From contig JAODMS010000004.1 of assembly GCA_025464925.1 (NCBI GenBank), positions 1 to 13,082 of the forward strand: a DNA stretch of 13,082 nucleotides, read 5' to 3'. The translations under genes and the position numbers were made by a program. Source of the DNA: Arthrobacter sp. (GTDB taxonomy: Bacteria > Actinomycetota > Actinomycetes > Actinomycetales > Micrococcaceae). Shown one piece after another: positions 7,601-13,082 of the stretch; the stretch's first letter is position 1; each line of letters starts with the position of its first letter. Below the pieces are notes generated by a model, which saw only the letters and a list, made by a program, of their open reading frames with translations, had not been told where the DNA came from and did no database searches.

Positions 7601-7608
7601 CGGCTGTT

Positions 7609-7638
7609 GGCGCTTGCGGCGGCGGGACAACAAGCGCC
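7609..7638. terminator. Possible bidirectional terminator hairpin
   Basis: GGCGCTTG (7609-7616) and CAAGCGCC (7631-7638) form a perfect 8-bp stem with a 14-base loop, between convergent nadS and the GtrA-family gene. No T-run follows on either strand, so it is either a stem-only actinobacterial terminator or a chance hairpin. Confidence 0.45.
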
Positions 7639-7653
7639 GCGCGCCGGGTGGCC

Positions 7654-8154
7654 TCAACGGTGCCGGGCCCGCCGGAAGATCCAGTGCCGCAGCAAGGTGA
7701 AGCGCACGGCCGTGGCAACGAAACCGGAAAGCGTCGTGGTCCAGAGCTCGTCGGCCACGGTGGCATCCGGGTTGAGCCATTGCAGGACGCCCAGGCTACC
7801 GCCGGTGATCAGCAGCGCCACGAGGATCACGACCAGCCCGTTGAGGTGGTCCCGTTTCATCCGCCGGCGCTCGGTGATCTTGAATGTCAGGCGACGGTTC
7901 AGCGCGGTGTTCATCAGCGAGGTGAGGATCAGGGCTGCGGCATTGGCGGGCTGCGCTCCGATCCACGGCCGGAAGACGGCGTACAGGGCCAAGGACGTCA
8001 GCGTGCAGACGATGCCAACGGCGGTGAACCGCAACAACTGCCGGGCCAAGGGGTAGCGAAAAATTCCGCGGCGGCGATGGACCGGAGTGCGGACTGTCGC
8101 CGCGGGAGGGGGCTGCTGGTCGAGCTCGGCCGCGGGGGCGACAGGGGATTCCAT
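7654..8154 (-). CDS. GtrA-family membrane protein
   Basis: A 166-residue protein with four hydrophobic segments (about 43-60, 70-88, 107-125 and 137-155), separated by a basic loop (FKITERRRMKR, 91-101) and ending in a basic tail. The NTALNRRLTF stretch (82-91) matches the NxxxNRxxTF signature of the GtrA family, small proteins linked to export or flipping of lipid-linked sugars for cell-surface polymers. A Pro-rich cytoplasmic N-terminus of about 35 residues precedes TM1. ATG 8154 is chosen over an upstream alternative at 8211 because the family-like part begins after it. CAGGCT sits six bases upstream, a weak variant of the leaderless pattern seen in the neighbouring genes. No glycosyltransferase gene is beside it, so its substrate is unknown. 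Confidence 0.85.
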   Translation of the reverse strand: MESPVAPAAELDQQPPPAATVRTPVHRRRGIFRYPLARQLLRFTAVGIVCTLTSLALYAVFRPWIGAQPANAAALILTSLMNTALNRRLTFKITERRRMKRDHLNGLVVILVALLITGGSLGVLQWLNPDATVADELWTTTLSGFVATAVRFTLLRHWIFRRARHR

Positions 8155-8264
8155 CCGTCTAGCCTGCCACAACGCGGTCCGGTCCCCGGCTAAGGGCCGG
8201 GCCAGGGGCAATCAGGACGCGGCGGCCGCCGGAGCTAAAGACTCGTCGACGGTGGTGCCGGCCG

Positions 8265-8939
8265 TCAGTACAGCTCGCCGGCCGGGATTTCCACGGCTAG
8301 CCGGTTGGACGGACCGGCGAGGGGACATGCCCAGGCCTCGTTGTAGGCGCAGGAGGGGTTGTAGGCGAAGTTGAAGTCCAAAACGAACTCCGCGCCGGGG
8401 CCGGAACCCCGCACGCCGTGGAAGGCGCCCTTGATCGTGTCCAGGAGGTAGCGCCCGGCACCGTAGCTGCCCCCGGGCTGTCCTGCGGTTGCATCGCGGA
8501 ACGGCACGAAGATGCCGCCACCGTAGCCGTTCAGCTTCCAGACGGCCAGCTGACCCATCTCCGGAAGGTCGAAGGTCCCCAGCCGGATGAAGCGCACTAC
8601 GCCGTCGGTCCCGGTCTCCACGTTCATTTCCCGCCCGGCGCCCTCCTTGGTCAGGGGGACGTGGAAGCGGTAGATCGGATCGTAGTCCGCCGTCTTCAGG
8701 CCGGCGAAGCTGGACTTGGCGGCAGCTGTCAACGCAGAGGCGGGGTGGGTGCCGAACATCCGGTCCCGCTCGTGGCGCCAGTAGGAATGGGCTTCGGCAG
8801 GACTGTCCTCGGCGATTTTCCGCACGTTGGCGTAGAGGGCAAAAGTGCGGAGCCGCCAGTCTGCAATGTCCGCGGCGGAGATATCCGCCACGGTGTCCTG
8901 GTCCTCAAACTGCGTTCCGTCAATATGCTGTTCCGCCAT
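8265..8939 (-). CDS. DUF1684 domain protein
   Basis: A 224-residue soluble protein with no signal peptide or membrane segment. It resembles the DUF1684 family, which typically has an N-terminal acidic region, a WRxxR-type stretch (here YWRHERDRMFGTHPASAL, about residues 54-71) and a C-terminal CAYNEAWACPLAGPSNRLAV signature ending in PAGE. Members are common in Actinobacteria; no biochemical function is established that I can name. The conserved Cys-rich NPSCAYNEAWACPL segment and YDPIYRFHVPL stretch are intact. ATG 8939 is chosen because family similarity starts soon after and because a TACGCT hexamer lies exactly six bases before it. It reads in the same direction as the GtrA-family gene, 110 bases upstream of that gene's start, and is divergent from the lipoprotein gene. 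Confidence 0.82.
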   Translation of the reverse strand: MAEQHIDGTQFEDQDTVADISAADIADWRLRTFALYANVRKIAEDSPAEAHSYWRHERDRMFGTHPASALTAAAKSSFAGLKTADYDPIYRFHVPLTKEGAGREMNVETGTDGVVRFIRLGTFDLPEMGQLAVWKLNGYGGGIFVPFRDATAGQPGGSYGAGRYLLDTIKGAFHGVRGSGPGAEFVLDFNFAYNPSCAYNEAWACPLAGPSNRLAVEIPAGELY

Positions 8940-8945
8940 GTCCCC

Positions 8946-8951
8946 AGCGTA
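8946..8951 (-). promoter_or_regulatory. -10 element for a leaderless DUF1684 transcript
   Basis: On the minus strand TACGCT is followed by six bases and then the ATG at 8939. TANNNT with this spacing puts transcription start at or next to the A of the ATG, the pattern of leaderless mRNAs that are common in Actinobacteria. No clear -35 is seen. Confidence 0.5.
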
Positions 8952-9163
8952 GCCCTCTTTTTCCAGACGAATCGCGAGGCTGGCGCCGGGTCTGCACCTA
9001 GGCTTTCGCGCATGCACGATACGGCGCCTCCCGGCGCCGTGACGGCGGAGATGCTCCGGCGCTTCGGCCCCGCACGCCTGTCCGCTTCCACGGGAGCGCC
9101 GTGGCGTCCGCTGCTACGAAACGCTGATCCGGCACCTCTGAGCGGCCGCCGATATCACGACGG

Positions 9164-9169
9164 TAGGCT
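9164..9169 (+). promoter_or_regulatory. -10 element for a leaderless lipoprotein transcript
   Basis: TAGGCT, then six bases (GGCACC), then ATG at 9176. The spacing predicts transcription starting at the initiation codon, and no strong Shine-Dalgarno is present. The -35 region is unconvincing. The spacing is the same as at 8946-8951 on the other strand. Confidence 0.55.
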
Positions 9170-9175
9170 GGCACC

Positions 9176-10003
9176 ATGACTGGGACGGCACTATTCCGCG
9201 GGATCCGGATCGCCACTGCGCTCGCGGTCGCCGCGGCTGCGATTTCCGGCTGCAGCAACGGGGGCGGGACCCCGGCATGGACGGCGGGCGGCAGCCCGAG
9301 CGGAACGGCGACGTCGGACGGTGCCACCGCGGGCGCGACGCCGGGCGCCACTACCGGCGCGACGGCGGAGCCCACGGCCTCCGGCAGTGCATTCGGCAAC
9401 AGGTCCGCCGCTCCCGGCGCGACGGCGTCGGCCTGGAAAGTCTTTACCGATCCCGGGAAGAGCCTGGCTTTCGAGCTGCCGGAGGAGTGGATTGCCCAGT
9501 CCGTGGCTCCGGACCAGGGAACGATGCCCGGGGCGCTCAAGATCGAGGTCAAGGACGGCAAGGGCGGTTACCTGGCCACATTGCAGACCGGACTTCAGCC
9601 GCAGCCCGTTCCGGCCTGTGCCGAGGAAGCCGCCCGGCCTTACGTCGTGGTCAGCAGCGTCCCGGCTGAGCTGCCGCACCGGGGCGGCGAGGGGACCATC
9701 GAGCCCCGGGTGGTGTTCCGCGTGATCCAGGGCTACAAGTACTTCGGCTCCTACGGCATCACCAACATGGTGGGCGGCGCCGGCGGCAAGAGCTGCGCGC
9801 TGCAGAACGTGGTTCGCGGCCCGGAGGGCAAGGGCGACTACTCTTTCGGTGACCTGGCGGCGCTGAAGTCGTTCGCTCCGGACCAGAAGGTAGCCCCGGC
9901 GAAGTCCTTCGACACTCTCGACCAGGCGGCCAAATACGTCAACGAGGGGTCCGAATTCGCCAACGTCCAGCGGATGCTAATGTCTCTGGAGATCAAAGAT
10001 TAG
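9176..10003 (+). CDS. Putative secreted lipoprotein of unknown function
   Basis: A 275-residue protein. A basic N-terminus, a hydrophobic segment (ATALAVAAAAI, about 13-23) and the lipobox ISGC place the lipidated cysteine at residue 26, so the mature protein should be anchored on the outer face of the membrane. Residues 27-85 are a low-complexity Gly/Ala/Thr/Ser/Pro linker with repeated GAT units, as in many actinobacterial cell-wall lipoproteins. The globular part (about 86-275) begins with FTDPGKSLAFELPEEW, reminiscent of small domains found in lipoproteins with a PsbP-like or similar beta fold, though I do not recognise a named family. Two cysteines (PACAEEA and KSCALQ) may form a disulfide. 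The downstream transglutaminase-like gene starts 73 bases later in the same direction. Function unknown. Confidence 0.82.
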   Translation: MTGTALFRGIRIATALAVAAAAISGCSNGGGTPAWTAGGSPSGTATSDGATAGATPGATTGATAEPTASGSAFGNRSAAPGATASAWKVFTDPGKSLAFELPEEWIAQSVAPDQGTMPGALKIEVKDGKGGYLATLQTGLQPQPVPACAEEAARPYVVVSSVPAELPHRGGEGTIEPRVVFRVIQGYKYFGSYGITNMVGGAGGKSCALQNVVRGPEGKGDYSFGDLAALKSFAPDQKVAPAKSFDTLDQAAKYVNEGSEFANVQRMLMSLEIKD

Positions 10004-10076
10004 TCCCGCTCTGCCCGTAGACCTGATGGGCCGACGACGGCGACACCACCTGCCGTCAACTCGTACCCGGAGATAC

Positions 10077-10883
10077 ATGGAACGCACTGTGGCCACCCGG
10101 ATGGCCTTCAAGACCGTCGCCGACACCAAGGTCGCCATGGCGGTGGCCGTAGCCCGGAACGCAGGCTACGACTCCTTCCAGGAATCGCTCTCCGTCACGG
10201 TGGACGGGGAAGAGGTGGCCCTCACGGAGTTGAGTGACGAGCACGGCGGACGCTTCCACTACATGGAATTTGCGGAGCCTTCGGAAGTGCTGGTGGACTA
10301 CACGGCCACCGTCGCTGGTTTTGCCCTGCCGGAAGAACCCGGGCTGATGGAACTCATCCGCTATGTCCGGCCCAGCCGTTACGCGGAGTCCGACAGGCTC
10401 CTGCCGACGGCCTACGCCGAATTCGGCGGGCTCCAAGGCGAAGAGCTCCTGCACGCGGTGCGCAACTGGGTCTTCCGGGAGCTCCGCTACGTCAGTGGGT
10501 CCTCCCGGGGGACTGACGGGGCCGTGGAGACCCTGCTGCACCGGCGCGGCGTGTGCCGCGACTACGCCCATCTCGCCATCTCCCTGCTGAGGTCAAAGAA
10601 CGTCCCGGCCCGGCTGGCTGCCGTGTACGCTCCGGGCCTGAGCCCGATGGACTTCCACGCGGTGGCCGAGGCCCACATCAACGGGGCCTGGCATGTCATC
10701 GATCCCACCGGCCTGGCACCGCGTGAAAGCATGCTGCGGATCACGGCCGGGCGCGACTCCGCCGATACGGCGTTCCTGTCCACGGTGGGCGGCAGCCTGT
10801 ACCTCAGTGAACTCAGGGTCACGGCCCTAGTCCACGGCAAGCTGCCGGAAGAGGATCCGGCGAAGCTCGTCGCCATCAGCTAG
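10077..10883 (+). CDS. Transglutaminase-like cysteine protease-fold protein
   Basis: A 268-residue cytoplasmic-looking protein with no signal peptide. An N-terminal beta-rich region of about 100 residues precedes a transglutaminase core: the catalytic Cys160 in RRGVCRDYAHLA, His194 in MDFHAVAEA and Asp209 in HVIDPTGLA form the expected Cys-His-Asp triad. Such bacterial proteins can be amide hydrolases, proteases or peptide-processing enzymes; the substrate is unknown. ATG 10077 is chosen since GGAG (10069-10072) lies four bases upstream; an upstream in-frame ATG at 10026 would add a basic, unlikely tail. It may be co-transcribed with the lipoprotein gene, which ends 73 bases earlier. It is convergent with the MarR-family gene, with 30 GC-rich bases between the two stops and no clear terminator. 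Confidence 0.88.
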   Translation: MERTVATRMAFKTVADTKVAMAVAVARNAGYDSFQESLSVTVDGEEVALTELSDEHGGRFHYMEFAEPSEVLVDYTATVAGFALPEEPGLMELIRYVRPSRYAESDRLLPTAYAEFGGLQGEELLHAVRNWVFRELRYVSGSSRGTDGAVETLLHRRGVCRDYAHLAISLLRSKNVPARLAAVYAPGLSPMDFHAVAEAHINGAWHVIDPTGLAPRESMLRITAGRDSADTAFLSTVGGSLYLSELRVTALVHGKLPEEDPAKLVAIS

Positions 10884-10913
10884 GCGCAGGCCGCCCGCCG
10901 GCGCAGGTACCGC

Positions 10914-11390
10914 TCAGCGCGACGCCACCGACGCCCGCAGCTTCTCCGTGAGGCGAAGCAGCTCCTGCTGCTCGGCGGCCGTGAGGGCCGGGGTCACGAG
11001 GCTGGCGATGTCGCGGACATGTTCACGGCCGATCTCCTTTTGCAGTTCCCACCCGGCCTCGGTGAGCTGAACCAGGATCCCGCGGCCGTCGTCGGGGGCC
11101 GGTGTCCGCTCCACGAGTCCGCGTTTTTCGAGGCGTTCCACGAGCCGGCTCAGGCTGGACTGGCTCAGCAGCACATGGTCGTTGAGCTCGTTCAGGCGGA
11201 GCCACCCGGACGGACACCGGGAGAGCGTGAAGAGGACGTCGTACTCGTTGACGGCGAGGCGCTTGAATGCGGGGCCCGCCTGCAGCCGACGCATCACAGC
11301 CACCTGGGCGCGGAACAGCGATTCCCAGGTCTCCGCAGCCAGGCGAACGGGCGATTCTGTTGTCTTCGGCGACGTTGACTTCGCGGACAT
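10914..11390 (-). CDS. MarR-family transcriptional regulator
   Basis: A 158-residue winged-helix protein, the normal MarR size. After a short polar N-terminus come a dimerisation helix (WESLFRAQVAVMRRLQ), the helix-turn-helix LRLNELNDHVLLSQSSLSRLVERLEKRGLVER (about residues 65-96) and the wing with the family-typical DDGRGILVQLTEAG (about 100-113), then a C-terminal dimerisation helix. Two adjacent ATGs exist (11393 and 11390); AGGAA is better spaced from 11390, so that start is used. If 11393 is used, the gene overlaps the stop of the upstream monooxygenase gene by four bases. Either way it is the second gene of that operon, so it probably represses it in the absence of a ligand. Ligand unknown. 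Confidence 0.9.
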   Translation of the reverse strand: MSAKSTSPKTTESPVRLAAETWESLFRAQVAVMRRLQAGPAFKRLAVNEYDVLFTLSRCPSGWLRLNELNDHVLLSQSSLSRLVERLEKRGLVERTPAPDDGRGILVQLTEAGWELQKEIGREHVRDIASLVTPALTAAEQQELLRLTEKLRASVASR

Positions 11391-12496
11391 CATGCTTCCT
11401 GGTCGGCGGGCTGGCCGGCTGCCGCCAGGGAGGCTGCGACGCGTCCGGCGTGGGTGGGCGGCTCCGGGAGGTGGGCCGGGGTGAGAGCGGCGTATTCCTT
11501 CCGCAGGACCGGCAGGACCTCCTCGCCGAACAGGTCGAGCTGTTCGAGCACGGTCTTCAGCGGAAGGCCGGCGTGGTCGATCAGGAACAGCTGGCGCTGG
11601 TAGTCCCCGAAGTACTCCCGGAAGGTGAGGGTCTTCTCGATGACTTCCTGCGGGCTGCCGACGGTCAGCGGGGTCTGCGAGGTGAAGTCCTCCAGCGAGG
11701 GGCCGTGGCCGTAGACGGGTGCGTTGTCGAAGTAGGGGCGGAACTCGTTGACCGCGTCCTGGGAGTTTTTCCGCATAAAGAACTGCCCGCCAAGGCCCAC
11801 GATCGCCTGGTCTGCCTTGCCGTGGCCGTAGTGCTCATAGCGTTCGCGGTACAGGCCGATCAGCTGCTGGTAGTGCTCCTTGGGCCAGAAGATGTTATTC
11901 GCGAAGAAGCCGTCACCGTAGTACGCGGCCACCTCCGCGATCTGCGGCGTGCGGATGGAGCCGTGCCAGACGAAGGGGGCGACGCCGTCGAGCGGGCGGG
12001 GCGTAGAGGTGAAGTTCTGCAGCGGAGTCCGATGCTTGCCGGACCAGTTGACCGTGTCCTCGTCCCAGAGCCGGCGCAGCAGGCTGTAGTTCTCGATGGC
12101 AAGCTCGATCCCGTCCTGGATGTTCTTGCCGAACCAGGGGTAGACGGGGGCAGTGTTGCCGCGTCCCAGCACCAGGTCCACGCGGCCGTCCGCCAGGTGC
12201 TGGAGCATCGCGAAGTCCTCGGCGATCTTCACCGGGTCATTGGTGGTGATCAGCGTGGTGGCCGTGGACAGGATGATGCGTTCTGTCTGGGCTGCGATGT
12301 AGGCCAGGGTGGTGGTGGGGGAGGAGGAGAAGAACGGCCGGTTGTGGTGCTCGCCGATGGCATAGACATCCATGCCGATTTCTTCAACCTTCTTGGCGAT
12401 CGCCACGGACGCCTTGATCCGCTCGTGCTCCGTGGGTGTACGGCCCGTGGTGGGGTCGGTGGTGATGTCGCTGACGCTGAAGACGCCGATCTGCAT
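11390..12496 (-). CDS. LLM-class flavin-dependent oxidoreductase (luciferase-like)
   Basis: A 368-residue TIM-barrel monooxygenase of the bacterial luciferase superfamily, using reduced FMN or F420. Visible marks are MQIGVFSVSDI at strand 1, VYAIGEHHNRPFFSSSP (about 42-58), the TATTLITTNDPVKIAEDFAMLQHLADGR segment (about 78-105), the LVLGRGN strand and the conserved WHGS and PLTVGSPQEVIEKTL motifs. It resembles the subgroup called CE1758-like from corynebacteria, which is often paired with an FMN reductase; no reductase gene lies next to it here. ATG 12496 is chosen because GGAAAGG is well placed six bases upstream, and the extended frame back to 12769 looks noncoding. The gene overlaps the MarR gene that follows it. 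Substrate unknown; the subgroup assignment is from memory. Confidence 0.88.
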   Translation of the reverse strand: MQIGVFSVSDITTDPTTGRTPTEHERIKASVAIAKKVEEIGMDVYAIGEHHNRPFFSSSPTTTLAYIAAQTERIILSTATTLITTNDPVKIAEDFAMLQHLADGRVDLVLGRGNTAPVYPWFGKNIQDGIELAIENYSLLRRLWDEDTVNWSGKHRTPLQNFTSTPRPLDGVAPFVWHGSIRTPQIAEVAAYYGDGFFANNIFWPKEHYQQLIGLYRERYEHYGHGKADQAIVGLGGQFFMRKNSQDAVNEFRPYFDNAPVYGHGPSLEDFTSQTPLTVGSPQEVIEKTLTFREYFGDYQRQLFLIDHAGLPLKTVLEQLDLFGEEVLPVLRKEYAALTPAHLPEPPTHAGRVAASLAAAGQPADQEA

Positions 12497-12538
12497 GGGG
12501 TGCCTTTCCGTGGCCGGTCTGATTCGGAAGCTGTTTCC

Positions 12539-12567
12539 ACTGTAGCCGATTTGCATGCATTTGCATG
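12539..12567 (-). promoter_or_regulatory. Monooxygenase promoter with candidate MarR operator
   Basis: ATTTGCATG occurs twice (12549-12557 and 12559-12567), start-to-start 10 bp, so both copies face the same side of the helix. Each contains TGCATG and the pair includes the palindrome TGCATGCA (12552-12559). A possible minus-strand -10, TACAGT (12544-12539), lies just downstream, so the repeats would overlap the -35/spacer region. Binding by the MarR protein encoded by the same operon is inference. Confidence 0.55.
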
Positions 12568-12958
12568 TATCGTGCGGTACAACGCCCGCCGCGGCCAAAT
12601 ATTCCCGGGGCTTTCCCCACAGGGGTACTACACGCCCTCCTGACCGACATCGCCCGGCACCCAGAATCTCCGATGTCGTGGCGGCCGGGTTTTCGAAAGC
12701 AGCCGGGCGCCGCTGGGTCGAGTGGTGCAGCTCCGCCGAACAGGTAGTTAAGTAGCCGCGTACGTTCAAAGTCAGGTAATGGCTACGCGTGAACCCGGGG
12801 AAGGCCGCACATAGAGTATTGACCGTAGGTAGGCAAGAGAAGCTGAGGGCACCCTTGCATATACCGAACCACTTCCCCTCCCGTGACGATTCCGGAAGTT
12901 TGGGCTGTGTCCATTCGTGGAAAAATTCGCCCCTCGCATCAGCAGAAGGAATCTGCTC
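12568..12958. other. Long intergenic leader before the ectB-like gene
   Basis: No convincing gene is present. Structure seen: an inverted repeat CGACATCG/CGATGTCG (12645-12652 and 12671-12678, 18-base loop), GTAGCC/GGCTAC (12752-12757 and 12781-12786), ACTTCC/GGAAGT (12871-12876 and 12894-12899), a TTGACC at 12819-12824 without a matching -10, and a hairpin at the ribosome site. Base composition drops in GC from about 12740 onward, as expected for a promoter region. Confidence 0.5.
12941..12957 (+). promoter_or_regulatory. Hairpin presenting the ectB ribosome binding site in its loop
   Basis: AGCAGA-AGGAA-TCTGCT is a perfect 6-bp stem with a five-base loop, and the loop is the Shine-Dalgarno core. 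The ATG begins two bases after the stem. It could modulate initiation, or be chance; a 6-bp stem is modest. Confidence 0.5.
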
Positions 12959-13082
12959 ATGGATATTTTCGAAACCCTGGAGTCTGAAGTCCGTTCTTAT
13001 TGCCGCGGCTGGGACACCGTGTTTGAGCGGGCGTCCGGCAGTGTGCTTTACAGCGAGGACGGCCGGGAGTATCTGGATTTCT
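12959..13082 (+). CDS. ectB: EctB-like diaminobutyrate-2-oxoglutarate aminotransferase, N-terminal part
   Basis: Only 41 codons plus one base are inside the window. They read MDIFETLESEVRSYCRGW, then a stretch ending SEDGREYLDF, the characteristic N-terminus of EctB, a PLP enzyme that makes L-2,4-diaminobutyrate from aspartate-semialdehyde in ectoine synthesis. AAGGA (12946-12950) lies eight bases before the ATG. In most ectABC operons ectA comes first, but nothing like ectA precedes it here; it may lie downstream, elsewhere, or the diaminobutyrate may serve another product such as a siderophore. Related diaminobutyrate aminotransferases cannot be fully excluded from so short a segment. Confidence 0.8.
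   Translation, partial: MDIFETLESEVRSYCRGWDTVFERASGSVLYSEDGREYLDF

Noticed and set aside
9012..9179. A 55-codon ORF before the lipoprotein gene, overlapping its start by four bases
   Set aside because: Weak ribosome site, no recognisable motif, and the leaderless promoter for the next gene lies inside it. The overlap is probably chance.
10884..10913. Possible terminator between convergent genes
   Set aside because: GC-rich but no stem longer than four or five pairs and no T-run.
12772..12960. A 62-codon minus-strand ORF in the ectB leader
   Set aside because: No ribosome site or family resemblance; it would run across the ectB ribosome site.

Overview
The window is GC-rich DNA with actinobacterial codon use. 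A nrtR-nadA-nadB-nadC-nadS operon, a mycothiol-dependent maleylpyruvate isomerase relative and ordinary actinobacterial accessory proteins all point to the Micrococcaceae, most likely an Arthrobacter or Pseudarthrobacter relative. This assignment rests on recalled family knowledge; no database search was possible.

Layout. Positions 1-880 hold the 5' end of an amino-acid permease gene (minus strand), divergent from an Lrp/AsnC-type regulator, with inverted repeats in the shared control region. A DinB/MDMPI-type protein (915-1538, minus) follows. Next comes the core of the window, a tightly overlapping NAD biosynthesis operon on the plus strand (1740-7600): a Nudix-derived regulator (NrtR type), quinolinate synthase NadA, L-aspartate oxidase NadB, quinolinate phosphoribosyltransferase NadC and a NadS cysteine desulfurase. 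Each junction overlaps by 1-4 bases. A perfect 15-bp palindrome (1644-1658) upstream is the likely NrtR operator. The intended pathway is aspartate to iminoaspartate (NadB), quinolinate (NadA, an Fe-S enzyme probably served by NadS), then nicotinate mononucleotide (NadC).

Two oddities sit in this operon. nadB carries one in-frame TAA (4810-4812) that separates its FAD-domain half from the half with two catalytic residues, although the reading frame is otherwise intact to the nadC overlap. nrtR has no ATG, GTG or TTG where its N-terminus should begin, so a rare ATT start or a damaged start codon is implied. nadC also starts with an in-frame hexanucleotide repeat.

Positions 7654-10883 hold a GtrA-family membrane protein and a DUF1684 protein (both minus), then a lipoprotein and a transglutaminase-like protease-fold protein (both plus). 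The DUF1684 and lipoprotein genes each have a TANNNT hexamer exactly six bases before the ATG, as expected for leaderless transcripts. Positions 10914-12496 (minus) hold a luciferase-like monooxygenase gene overlapping a downstream MarR-family regulator gene; a 9-bp direct repeat with 10-bp phasing lies upstream. About 390 bp of noncoding DNA follows, and the window ends in the first 41 codons of an EctB-like diaminobutyrate aminotransferase, with no ectA before it.

I see no mobile element, CRISPR array, tRNA or rRNA. Apart from the two NAD-operon lesions this looks like ordinary chromosomal DNA.
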